Assembly: GCA_031386985.1 (NCBI GenBank) | Contig: JANNCV010000016.1 | Location: forward strand, 310,001-374,000 | Direction: 5' to 3' | DNA length: 64,000 nt | DNA from: JANJUB01 sp031386985 | Lineage (GTDB): Bacteria > Armatimonadota > Fimbriimonadia > Fimbriimonadales > Fimbriimonadaceae | Shown: positions 7,619-14,394 of the stretch, in pieces | How positions within the stretch are numbered: the stretch's first letter is position 1 | Layout: each line of letters starts with the position of its first letter | Program-made: the position numbers and the translations under genes | Notes under the pieces: generated by a model | What the model was told of the DNA's origin: nothing | What the model saw: only the letters and a program-made list of their open reading frames with translations | The model's database searches: none

Positions 7619-8224
7619 ATGAATCGTCTATCATGCACCGTGCGACGAATGATTGGTGTGGTTTTGTTGAGCCTTGGGGCTGCTGTTTCTCAGGGGGGAC
7701 TTCAGGTTCGCTCGATACGGATTCCCGCGACGGAAATCACGTTCGAGGGAACGGAAAAGTTGACCGAGGTTCCCGATGATGGGTTCAGACCTAAGCGCAA
7801 GGATGGCCCTATTATCGAGTACACCGAATATGAAAATGGGGATGGAGCTGAGGTTAGCATCATCGCCTATGTTTCACGCTACCGCCACCCGATTCAGGTT
7901 GACATGAACACGCTGATGATGTCCCTCGCCTCAACCTCTCAAACTCTGGAAGAAGAAGAGATTGGCGAAGCCAAGGTGCTGAAAGAAGAAACGACTACCT
8001 TCGGCGACAAGCCTGGAATCCATACGCTCATAAGGGTGACATCGGAGGACGGCGATTTCTTCATGGAATCCATCTTCATCGGAAACGGCAGCACCGAGAC
8101 TTCGTTCACTCTGACTTACCTTGATGAGCGAGCCGCAAAGGATCAAGCGGAGAAGACGATGAAGTCAATCCGTGTTGCGGGTAGCCCAGCGGGCGAGATG
8201 AAACCGATAAAGTGGGAACATTAG
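7619..8224 (+). CDS. Exported hypothetical protein, 201 residues
   Basis: The N-terminus MNRLSCTVRRMIGVVLLSLGAAVSQ is a plausible signal peptide; an internal ATG at 7649 would keep the hydrophobic core and is possible. The remainder contains EITFEGTEKLTEVPDDGF, an acidic EEEEIGEAKVLKEET segment and a final EKTMKSIRV. The order amphipathic strand, central strands and terminal helix ending in S-I resembles PsbP/DcrB-like exported proteins, in which the last helix ends in x-SI. That comparison is weak and no function is assigned. There is no good ribosome site (GGAGAG is 15 bases away). The start is 9 bases from the divergent GyrI-like gene, so both may share a control region. Confidence 0.6.
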   Translation: MNRLSCTVRRMIGVVLLSLGAAVSQGGLQVRSIRIPATEITFEGTEKLTEVPDDGFRPKRKDGPIIEYTEYENGDGAEVSIIAYVSRYRHPIQVDMNTLMMSLASTSQTLEEEEIGEAKVLKEETTTFGDKPGIHTLIRVTSEDGDFFMESIFIGNGSTETSFTLTYLDERAAKDQAEKTMKSIRVAGSPAGEMKPIKWEH

Positions 8225-8273
8225 CTCTGGCTGGATTTCAGATCACGCGGGCACGGGCGGGTATCTTGTTTTG

Positions 8274-9017
8274 GTGAATGAGCTGTTACTCAAGCTCCAG
8301 AATTCCTTGATCGAGTCAACCTCGCTGGTTCGCCACACCGTGGTACGACCAGCGTTTACCGCGATGATTACGCTGGAAACCGAGCATCCTGGATATAGCT
8401 ACGCGGTTCCCACGGCACCGCTATCATCCGAAGACGTCCTGGATTTATGCAAGATATTTGAGGAGATGGGGAAGGTGCCCCGGCTGGAATGTTTTCCTTC
8501 GCTATGGCCGGATTTAGGTTCGGCATTGACCAGCGCCGGGTTTCGATGTGAGGGCGAATATCCAATGATGGTGCTGCCCAGAGCTTCTTGGCAAGGAACT
8601 ACCGTTTCGGATTTGGCGAGGTTGATTCGTCCAGAAGAAGGCGCGATCGCGGATCGGATTGCGGCGATTGCCTTTAACACGGGTGACCTCATGCCGACTG
8701 ATGGGAGGGCCACGGCGGCATCGGTGCAATCAGGCCGAATGCTCTGTGCAATTGCCTCCCGCGAGGGCCAGGACGTGTCCACCGGATTCGGAATCGGAGA
8801 TCATGCCGTCCGAGAGATGGCCGGAATTGCCACTCTCCCGGAGTTCCAGCGAAGAGGAGCCGCCACCGACGTTTTGAACTGCTTACTCGGCAAGTTCTTC
8901 AGCGATGGCGGGGAAGTCGCCTGGCTCTCGGCGGGCGATGATGGTGCAAAGGCCGCCTACACTAAGGTGGGCTTTGTCGAAGCCGGAGTGCAAGCGAATT
9001 GGAGTAAACCGTCATAG
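8274..9017 (+). CDS. GNAT-family N-acetyltransferase
   Basis: The C-terminal half is a GNAT domain. Residues around 180-200 read MAGIATLPEFQRRGAATDVLN, which matches motif A, where the Q/R-x-x-G-x-G/A loop binds the pyrophosphate of acetyl-CoA. AYTKVGFVEAG near the end is the usual N/Y-x-x-x-G-F element. The N-terminal half (ending GFRCEGEYPMMVL) has the outline of a second, degenerate GNAT domain with another G-F, as in two-domain GNAT enzymes. The acceptor substrate is unknown. The start is a GTG at 8274; a TTG just before it is equally readable. The stop overlaps the convergent portal gene by six bases. Confidence 0.82.
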   Translation: MNELLLKLQNSLIESTSLVRHTVVRPAFTAMITLETEHPGYSYAVPTAPLSSEDVLDLCKIFEEMGKVPRLECFPSLWPDLGSALTSAGFRCEGEYPMMVLPRASWQGTTVSDLARLIRPEEGAIADRIAAIAFNTGDLMPTDGRATAASVQSGRMLCAIASREGQDVSTGFGIGDHAVREMAGIATLPEFQRRGAATDVLNCLLGKFFSDGGEVAWLSAGDDGAKAAYTKVGFVEAGVQANWSKPS

Positions 9018-10070
9018 CTGCCCACTTACAAATGCTGCTGCTGATTGCGATTCGAACTCGAATCGCGGAATTGGGCCAGGGCCGAAGTTCATTTCAATCA
9101 GCGGTCGTATGACTTGTTCAGTCATGACGGTATCTGCCAGCTCTTTCCGGAGTGATTCAAGTTGTACCAGTAGCACTTGCAAGTGAACCTTTCCCATCGC
9201 CAGCGAACCAACCCGCCGACCTTCATCGGTAGTCAAAGTTTGGCCCAAAATAGCGCGTGCAATCTCTCGATTATGGAAATCCATCGCATCCATAAAGCCG
9301 GTTGAGGAGTCTTTGTCGCCGCCGATGAGCTGAATGTCGAAATCAGAAGGGAAGAGCAGGGCGGAGTGGGTATGCAGCTCCTCAAGCGTTCGAGTCAGAT
9401 CGCTCACCTCGTTTCCGGGTACGCCGCGAGCGTAACGACTTATAACGGTGGGCATGGCGAACCGCTCTAAATGCGTACTCCAAGCTCCGATCAGCTTCTG
9501 CTTTGCTCGCCAGTGAACGTAAGCTGCATCAAGATCGCTCTTGCCCTTGGGCTGGGAATAACCGCCCCGGTGGCGATAGATCACAAACTTCTCTCTCGGA
9601 AGTTTCTGGTTTGTCTCTCCGGGCAGGCGCAAATTCAGATCCGTAATCCGCCCGTAGGCATCAGCTTCCATGCCAAAGTGAGTGGGGTCCTTGGGCTTAA
9701 CCGCGGCAAGCCAGACTTTGCCCCCTTCGGGCTGAAAGACGAGCTCTTGAATCGACCACCCTTTGGCAAACGCGTCCATAGCGCCGTGAAGAATTGTAAG
9801 GGGCGATCCTTCCATGCGCTCAAAGGCCTGCTCGATGAAGTCAAGTCGCTCGCCCGATCCGACGAGTTTGAACGGAGCCGCGACAACGCCCAGCCGCTTC
9901 AAAGTTAGAGCGGTCTGGATCATCGCATCGCTCTGCATCGCATCGTAAGTTGCGTAGGCGTATTTGTCGGGAGGCAAGCCGGGCTGGGCCAAGGTTTTGC
10001 GCTCGAAGGCAGTGAATTGAGGCGCGGTTTCCCGCGGTTTACGTTTTCGGGTTGAGAATAGGTTTAGCAT
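9012..10070 (-). CDS. Phage portal protein, DUF935 / Mu gp29-like
   Basis: Portal proteins form the ring at one capsid vertex through which DNA passes. This 352-residue product shows features of the DUF935 (Mu gp29) group. These are YDAMQSDAMIQTALTLKRLGVVAAPFKLV at the N-terminus, then AFAKGWSIQELVF, the P-x-x-F-G central strands, KFVIYRHRGGYSQPKGKSDL, and a clip/stem region WSTHLERFAMPTVISRYARG ending near the REIARAILGQTLTTDEG motif. It is shorter than Mu gp29 (about 510 residues). The ATG at 10070 was chosen because AGGAGG stands upstream; an extension to 10166 is Pro-rich and unlikely. Its natural partners (capsid and protease) are 2.3 kb upstream, beyond rpsD and two membrane-protein genes. 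No terminase is present. Confidence 0.82.
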   Translation of the reverse strand: MLNLFSTRKRKPRETAPQFTAFERKTLAQPGLPPDKYAYATYDAMQSDAMIQTALTLKRLGVVAAPFKLVGSGERLDFIEQAFERMEGSPLTILHGAMDAFAKGWSIQELVFQPEGGKVWLAAVKPKDPTHFGMEADAYGRITDLNLRLPGETNQKLPREKFVIYRHRGGYSQPKGKSDLDAAYVHWRAKQKLIGAWSTHLERFAMPTVISRYARGVPGNEVSDLTRTLEELHTHSALLFPSDFDIQLIGGDKDSSTGFMDAMDFHNREIARAILGQTLTTDEGRRVGSLAMGKVHLQVLLVQLESLRKELADTVMTEQVIRPLIEMNFGPGPIPRFEFESQSAAAFVSGQL

Positions 10071-10183
10071 GATTGATAAAACCTCCTCTTCATTTGGTTG
10101 ATGGGCAAAGGGAGGAGGAGGGACACGGGCGGGACGCGCCGTGGAAACTTTGGGCGAGACGCCCAAGCCACAGGCACGTAAGC

Positions 10184-10212
10184 AAAAAAGCCCCGGTTCA
10201 ATGAACCAGGGC
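10184..10212 (-). terminator. Rho-independent terminator after rpsD
   Basis: On the minus strand GCCCTGGTTCA and TGAACCGGGGC pair (one mismatch) and are followed by TTTTTTGCTT. It lies 24 bases after the rpsD stop. It should separate rpsD transcription from the portal gene. Confidence 0.9.
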
Positions 10213-10235
10213 TTTGAGAAGAGAAACGATGAAAC

Positions 10236-10844
10236 TTAACGTGCGTAGAATTCGACGACTTGCTGCTCTTGGAAGAACTTGGGGAAGTCTTCGCGCTCAG
10301 GAAGTGCGGTGAGCTTGCCCGACATATTAGCCACGTCCGATTCCATGTAAACCGGAATCGAAGCGCCTTCGTAGTGATTCATTCGAGCAATACCTTTGCT
10401 GGCATCGCGATCGCGAACGGCAATCACGTCGCCAACTTTCACCTGGTAGCTCGCGATATTCACGATCTGACCGTTAACGGTGATGTGGCAGTGAGAAACC
10501 ATTTGTCGCGCTTGGAAAATCGTTCGGGCAAAGCCGAGGCGCCAAACCGCAGTTTGCAAGCGCATCTCCAGCAAGCGAAGGAAGTTCAGGCCGGTATTGC
10601 CGTGCATTCGCTGCGCCTTCTTAAAGGTCGTGTGGAACTGCTTTTCCATCATGTGATAGTAGCGGCGGATGAGCTGCTTAGCCATAAGCTGCTCGCCGTA
10701 CTCCGATGGGCGGCGGTCCTTTTGGTTAGGGCCGTGCTGTCCGGGCGGGAAAAGTCTATCCGCCTTAGGATATTTACCCTGACCCCAGATGTTAAAGCCG
10801 ACCGTTCGGCAGATGTCCGTTTTTCTTCCTCGATAAGTTGCCAT
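10236..10844 (-). CDS. rpsD: 30S ribosomal protein S4
   Basis: S4 is a primary 16S rRNA-binding protein that nucleates small-subunit assembly. The 202-residue product has the S4 N-domain with the R-L-F-P-P-G-Q-H-G motif and SEYGEQLMAKQ, followed by the S4 RNA-binding domain LRLLEMRLQTAVWRLGFARTIFQARQMVSHCHITVNG. The ATG at 10844 (MATYRGRK) was preferred over a GTG 15 bases earlier. Of the Cys residues that bind zinc in many bacterial S4 proteins only one remains (ICRT), so this is the zinc-free type. The gene is alone with its own terminator, between phage-like genes. rpsD normally sits in the alpha operon with rpsK and rpoA. Confidence 0.97.
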   Translation of the reverse strand: MATYRGRKTDICRTVGFNIWGQGKYPKADRLFPPGQHGPNQKDRRPSEYGEQLMAKQLIRRYYHMMEKQFHTTFKKAQRMHGNTGLNFLRLLEMRLQTAVWRLGFARTIFQARQMVSHCHITVNGQIVNIASYQVKVGDVIAVRDRDASKGIARMNHYEGASIPVYMESDVANMSGKLTALPEREDFPKFFQEQQVVEFYAR

Positions 10845-10947
10845 ACACGAATATCGCACCCGTTAGCGCGAACCAGAATGATACCACATAGGCACGCGAG
10901 AATCTCAGACGTTCGCGAGAACCCGTCATAATCCCCGTGGCTGAGCT

Positions 10948-11424
10948 ATGAAGGTTAACACGTTTCGAGCGTTACTCACTGCTTCTTGGATAATGTTCAT
11001 CTTGGGGTCAGTGTTGAGCTCCGCTCGGGGACCCTCACTGCCGAAAGCCTTGAGTGATTACCTGGAGTGGCAAGTTAGTTCAGATGCTCCCGTTGACGTG
11101 CTGATTGCTGGAGACATCTTGTACTTAGTCAGGATTTTCCTGTTTATGGGCTTAGCGGTCAGCTATATTGGACTATATCGGTGGAAAGAGTGGGGCTCAC
11201 ACCTGTTTATGGTTGTTCGGGCGTTGGGTCTCGTCGCTTCGGCGATATGGCTCTATTCAACGGTTGAACCAGGCTTGGTTACGGTTACATGGAGCGCAGG
11301 TTGCATCATTGACGGAATGCTCATCACCGCAATGTGCTGGGCGGATCCGATTCGTTCAAAGTTCGAGGCGGACGAACTTCTTGTTGAGGAAGGCCAGCCG
11401 GGAGATCCACCCTCGCCCTTCTGA
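10948..11424 (+). CDS. Membrane protein of unknown function (about four helices)
   Basis: This 158-residue protein shows hydrophobic segments near residues 8-25, 52-72, 84-103 and 108-130, with a short polar C-tail. It has no motif that I recognise. The last ten residues (GQPGDPPSPF) are encoded by the first arm of the palindromic repeat at 11409-11434. The C-terminus has therefore probably been extended or replaced by the repeat. It diverges from rpsD, with about 100 bases between them. It is one of two small integral membrane genes lying between rpsD and the capsid operon. Confidence 0.55.
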   Translation: MKVNTFRALLTASWIMFILGSVLSSARGPSLPKALSDYLEWQVSSDAPVDVLIAGDILYLVRIFLFMGLAVSYIGLYRWKEWGSHLFMVVRALGLVASAIWLYSTVEPGLVTVTWSAGCIIDGMLITAMCWADPIRSKFEADELLVEEGQPGDPPSPF

Positions 11425-11434
11425 GGGAGAGGGT
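11409..11434. repeat. Palindromic repeat, CCCTC/GAGGG type
   Basis: ACCCTCGCCCT and AGGGAGAGGGT pair over 11 bases with one mismatch and a 4-base loop. The arms resemble the two palindromic insertions inside murF (53711-53756 and 54015-54067). It overlaps the 3' end of the membrane-protein gene. Confidence 0.7.
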
Positions 11435-11794
11435 CGGCGATGTTTGTGCGCCGGGGTGAGGGTTTCTTGTATTTTATCGGCCAGTTTTGAATGCCCGAGC
11501 CCAATCCGCGTTCTCCGCGAACTCTGCGAGAAACACTTCCGGAGTCTCACGCAGAGTCCGCAAAGATCGCCAAGGAAACGCAAGCCCGACCGAAGCTACC
11601 GGGTTCAGAGTGCGATGAGCACGACGTCACGGTTGATCGCCACGGGGTCTTCAACCGGGGCGCTCACTAAACGGTGCTCGGAACCCGGCAGCTTCGACAG
11701 GCTCGGGGGTGGTTCACGCAACGTTCGCAAAGTTTCGCAGATTACGCTGCGTGAACCTCCTAAAACGAGAAAAGCTACAAGTTCAGGATGATCG
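11425..11794. other. Intergenic region with decayed repeats
   Basis: No gene is supported in these 370 bases. They contain several related blocks rich in GCAGA/GCAAAG words (around 11510-11575 and 11707-11760), of the type ttctccgcgaactctgcg and acgcagagtccgcaaagat. These are reminiscent of dispersed repeat debris in environmental genomes. A reading frame through it at 11168-11791 has no family features. A perfect inverted repeat lies at its end (separate entry). Confidence 0.5.
11711..11757. repeat. 10-bp perfect inverted repeat
   Basis: Arms GGTTCACGCA (11711-11720) and TGCGTGAACC (11748-11757) are perfect complements with a 27-base loop. It stands 38 bases beyond the stop of the minus-strand membrane gene. 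No T-run follows, so it is more likely part of a repeat element than a terminator. Confidence 0.7.
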
Positions 11795-12163
11795 TTAAGG
11801 GTTTTCAACTGGGTCAACGAACCATCGGCTCATGAGCATTCCCGTCGCGCATGTGATGAGCCAGAAAGGTATCAAGACAACGAAAAACACCCCCAAAATG
11901 GCAAAGGCGCAAATCGCGAGCGTCAGCAATCCAACGAGAACATACGTGTAACCAGCTCCCCGTTTCCATCCATAGTAAGTTCCAAGGATTCCGATTAGGA
12001 ATGGAATAGGTGCTGCAATCGCCCAAGCCAGCCCACTTTGGAGCACAAAGAAAGCCGCCGCCGTGATGCCCACGATAAAGCTGATGGCAATGATTCGGCG
12101 GAGCCATTGCCAAAGCTCTGCTAGCTCCTGATGCTCCTCCCACTCAAGGCGTGTCCGTGCCAT
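11795..12163 (-). CDS. Small membrane protein, about four helices, unknown
   Basis: The 122-residue product starts with a polar, charged stretch (MARTRLEWEEHQELAELWQWLRR). It continues with hydrophobic segments near residues 25-43, 46-64, 72-93 and 95-110. There are no recognisable catalytic or binding motifs. The arrangement (charged N-terminus, four helices, short tail) is shared by many uncharacterised inner-membrane proteins. It is downstream of the capsid operon on the same strand but separated by the chained-hairpin element, so co-transcription with the phage genes is doubtful. Together with the gene at 10948 and rpsD it splits the phage-like genes in two. Confidence 0.55.
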   Translation of the reverse strand: MARTRLEWEEHQELAELWQWLRRIIAISFIVGITAAAFFVLQSGLAWAIAAPIPFLIGILGTYYGWKRGAGYTYVLVGLLTLAICAFAILGVFFVVLIPFWLITCATGMLMSRWFVDPVENP

Positions 12164-12194
12164 TACGGGCCAAGGTTACCCCTTGGGCTTTTCC

Positions 12195-12280
12195 AGCACG
12201 CCGGTGCACGATGCATCACCGGCTCCACGGAGTCTAACATTTCACCGTGGAGCCCCGGATGTAATGTGCCGGGGCGTGCT
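12195..12280. repeat. Chained multi-hairpin element closed by an outer 8-bp stem
   Basis: Four perfect stems are nested or chained within 86 bases. The outer stem is AGCACGCC (12195-12202) with GGCGTGCT (12273-12280). Hairpin A is CCGGTG with CACCGG (12201-12206/12217-12222). Hairpin B is GGCTCCACGG with CCGTGGAGCC (12221-12230/12245-12254). Hairpin C is GCCCCGG with CCGGGGC (12252-12258/12269-12275). Neighbouring stems overlap by two or three bases. It lies between the capsid operon's 3' end and the next membrane gene. It could be a structured RNA, a palindromic mobile repeat or a transcription boundary. No T-run follows on either strand. Confidence 0.75.
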
Positions 12281-12335
12281 TGCAAAACAATGCAACGGCC
12301 TTGGGAATCACCATACAAGCGGGGGCGAGGGGGAG

Positions 12336-12752
12336 TTATGCCGGTTCCTCCAGAACCGCCTTCAAAGCCGTCGAAATCCCGCCGCTCGCCGCGTGCTTGG
12401 GTAAGGCTTTCACAAACGGCGTCAGCCGTTTCCAGCCTTGCTTCGCCAACCCGAACGGGTCGGCCAAATCAACGAAAGCTGGTCTTTGGGCAAGTTCGCC
12501 CAGACCAAAACCCCCCGTAGCTCCCTGAATCCGAAGCAACTGCGCCATCAGCTCGCCCGCCACGATCTCGGCGGCGGCTAGGTTCAGGGTGGCAACCACT
12601 CCCGTGTCAGAAGAAGCCAAAACCTCCGGCCTTATCGCATATTCGAGAGAAGGAACAAACTCAGCGATCAACGCATCAATCGAAGCATCATAGGTCGCTA
12701 CCGTAAGCGAGCATTTCTCCTTCACCCGCACCCTGGTTACCGTGATCGCCAT
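12336..12752 (-). CDS. Putative phage head-tail connector-like protein
   Basis: This is the last gene of the capsid operon, 138 residues. It starts MAITVTRVRVKEK and then has a helix-rich region YDASIDALIAEFVPSLEYAIRPEV...ATLNLAAAEIVAGELMAQLLR. This resembles the size and helical outline of phage connector/adaptor proteins of the gp6/gp36 (DUF1320) kind, which sit directly after the capsid gene in Mu-like modules. The match is by position and shape only, not by a motif, so the name is tentative. Its start overlaps the previous stop by one base (TAATG type), so translation is probably coupled. The chained-hairpin element follows 55 bases downstream. Confidence 0.45.
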   Translation of the reverse strand: MAITVTRVRVKEKCSLTVATYDASIDALIAEFVPSLEYAIRPEVLASSDTGVVATLNLAAAEIVAGELMAQLLRIQGATGGFGLGELAQRPAFVDLADPFGLAKQGWKRLTPFVKALPKHAASGGISTALKAVLEEPA

Positions 12753-13012
12753 TACCGTTCACCCGGATAATGCCGTTCCGCCAGCCGCGTAATCAGCAGC
12801 GAGTTCTCGCGCACCGTCTCCGTCAGCCGATCAATCGCCTCCGCAAATCCCTGGTTCACCGCCTCCTGACGGTGAACCGAATCTTCCAGGAAAGCCACAA
12901 ACCGATCCACCATCCCCCGGTGTTGGCCGAGGGAATAGCGGAGCAGAGTGAAAGCCGAAGCGACGAATGAGCCGAGCAGAGCGATGAGTTCCGTCCATGA
13001 GCTAAAGCTCAA
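12752..13012 (-). CDS. Small phage-operon protein with one membrane helix and a coiled coil
   Basis: The 86-residue product has a hydrophobic segment at residues 6-25 (TELIALLGSFVASAFTLLRY). A long amphipathic helix follows (GMVDRFVAFLEDSVHRQEAVNQGFAEAIDRLTETVRENSLLITRLAER), which should form a coiled coil. The topology is common among small phage proteins, including some holin/spanin-type and scaffold-associated proteins, but no family is recognised. It overlaps the capsid gene by four bases (ATGA) and the next gene by one base. It is therefore translated as part of the same unit and is unlikely to be a chance frame. Confidence 0.6.
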   Translation of the reverse strand: MSFSSWTELIALLGSFVASAFTLLRYSLGQHRGMVDRFVAFLEDSVHRQEAVNQGFAEAIDRLTETVRENSLLITRLAERHYPGER

Positions 13013-13941
13013 AGGATGGCCCCATAGGCAGTTTGCCAGAGTCCGTAGCCCACGTTATAGCGCGCCCGAACCCCGTAAAGGAACCGATCTCGCATGAAAC
13101 CAGCCTCCGAATTTCCACCTTCAAGGGCGGAAAACTCGACGGGGACATCGCTGCGCTGCTGAAGGATCAGGCCGCGAATCGGGCGCTTCGTGTCAAGCAG
13201 ATACCAATAGTCATCGCTGGCGCCGGTAAGGAACGGGGAAACGACAAGTTTGAGCTTGCCTTGAAACACGTTCTTGTATGGCGTCGAAGATGCGGTGTGG
13301 TTGACATTTCCCTTGTACGGAACGACCGGACTCTCCACCAGTTCACTGGCCGACCATTGCAGTTTCGGCCCGACCACGAGCGTATCCGGGATCACTCCCA
13401 TCGGGATGCCTTGATCGTCGGGAACGGTCATCATGGCGTTGATTCCAGCCGCCAAACTCGTATCATCCAAAGCCGAGGTCGTTTTGTTGCTCCAAGTTCC
13501 GCTGTTCACTAGGTGAGTGGTGCCGAAGAACGGAGTTCCATCGTAGCTGTTCAAAGTGAATCCGCCAACGAGCGCATCCACAATCATTTGATGCCGATGC
13601 TGGGCAACGCGGTAAGCCAAATCGCGAATTCGCAGGCGAATGAGATCAAGCTGATCGTCTTCGATTGCCTTGCGATCCACCGCGATCGTGCTCTCGAAGA
13701 CCTTGTCTTCGATACTTACCGCGTATTCGGTCAGACCCGCCGTTCGGCGTTCATCCGTGAACTCGCGCATGGTGGGAACCGAGCCGAGCCAGGGGTATTT
13801 CTGGATCGGTTGAGTGGTGTTGATGATGGTTGCGACCGCCTCTACCAAGCTGTTGTTAAGCTCAGATTGATAGGCTGCAGCAAAATCGGCCTTGAGGCCG
13901 GGTAGCAACAGGTTGGGAATATCTGATTTTGTAAGTGCCAA
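13009..13941 (-). CDS. Phage major capsid protein, Mu gpT-like
   Basis: The 310-residue protein agrees in length with Mu gpT (about 305) and shows the family layout. An N-terminal helix region leads to FAAAYQSELNNSLVEAVATIINTTQPIQKYPWLGSVPTMREFTDERR. Next come YAVSIEDKVFESTIAVDRKAIEDDQL, with the central spine helix RIRDLAYRVAQHRHQMIVDALVGG. It closes with a DTLVVGPKLQ strand and the ending MRDRFLYGVRARYNVGYGLWQTAYGA. This HK97-fold protein would assemble the icosahedral shell. The start is a TTG at 13941, preceded by AAGGAG at good spacing. The gene is intact. The protease/scaffold and decoration-like genes are immediately upstream. Confidence 0.9.
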   Translation of the reverse strand: MALTKSDIPNLLLPGLKADFAAAYQSELNNSLVEAVATIINTTQPIQKYPWLGSVPTMREFTDERRTAGLTEYAVSIEDKVFESTIAVDRKAIEDDQLDLIRLRIRDLAYRVAQHRHQMIVDALVGGFTLNSYDGTPFFGTTHLVNSGTWSNKTTSALDDTSLAAGINAMMTVPDDQGIPMGVIPDTLVVGPKLQWSASELVESPVVPYKGNVNHTASSTPYKNVFQGKLKLVVSPFLTGASDDYWYLLDTKRPIRGLILQQRSDVPVEFSALEGGNSEAGFMRDRFLYGVRARYNVGYGLWQTAYGAIL

Positions 13942-13953
13942 GTGAGTTCTCCT

Positions 13954-14391
13954 TTATTGAACGTAGTCTTCGACTCGCAGTCGAACGCCGGATACGCCGG
14001 TGGATGTCGCTTCCAGGCCGACGATGCGGCCCGTTTTGTAGAGGTTGGTAAGTCCCGCCGTCGCGATTTGGACTTCCCAATCGCTGAAGGCGTAAAGCTC
14101 CTTGCCTAAATCGGCTTGGACGGGGACGAAACCGGCGGCGGCTTTGAACACAAAACTCCCGCTCTTGGTGACGTTGATGCTTTTATCGCCCGCATTTCCC
14201 GCCGAGTTATCTAGGGTCTCATTGGCGATGCCGATGAATTTGAGCGAGGCGGTGGCGTGGGTGATGGGGATGGCGAAACCGCTGGCGTTCAAGGCGAGCA
14301 TCGAGCCTTTGTAGACTTTGACATTGCTCAGCTTGTAGCCGACGACGATTCCGGGTTTTTCGAAGTTTTCGTAAGGTTGGGTTAAGGGCAT
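13954..14391 (-). CDS. Capsid decoration/stabilisation-like protein
   Basis: The 145-residue product lies between the protease and major-capsid genes, where head decoration proteins are normally encoded. It is strand-rich (KPGIVVGYKLSNVKVYKGSMLALNASGFAIPITHA, then FIGIANETLDNS, then GSFVFKAAAG). The phrase 'K-G-x-x-x-x-L-N-x-x-G' followed by 'F-x-G-I-A' is the pattern of small capsid-associated beta proteins of the DUF2190/decoration type, which present a start strand and then G-x-A. Function is inferred from position and this pattern. It starts 3 bases after the preceding stop and ends 12 bases before the capsid start. Confidence 0.6.
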   Translation of the reverse strand: MPLTQPYENFEKPGIVVGYKLSNVKVYKGSMLALNASGFAIPITHATASLKFIGIANETLDNSAGNAGDKSINVTKSGSFVFKAAAGFVPVQADLGKELYAFSDWEVQIATAGLTNLYKTGRIVGLEATSTGVSGVRLRVEDYVQ

Positions 14392-14394
14392 GGT

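Noticed and set aside
9012..10166. Longer portal protein starting at 10166
   Set aside because: The extra 32 residues are Pro-rich and unlike portals; AGGAGG fits the ATG at 10070.
10260..10931. Long plus-strand frame opposite rpsD
   Set aside because: It is the mirror of rpsD, which is a certain gene.
11168..11791. 207-codon plus-strand frame
   Set aside because: It overlaps a better membrane-protein gene and then runs through repeat debris; composition is Arg/Ser-rich, as in chance frames.
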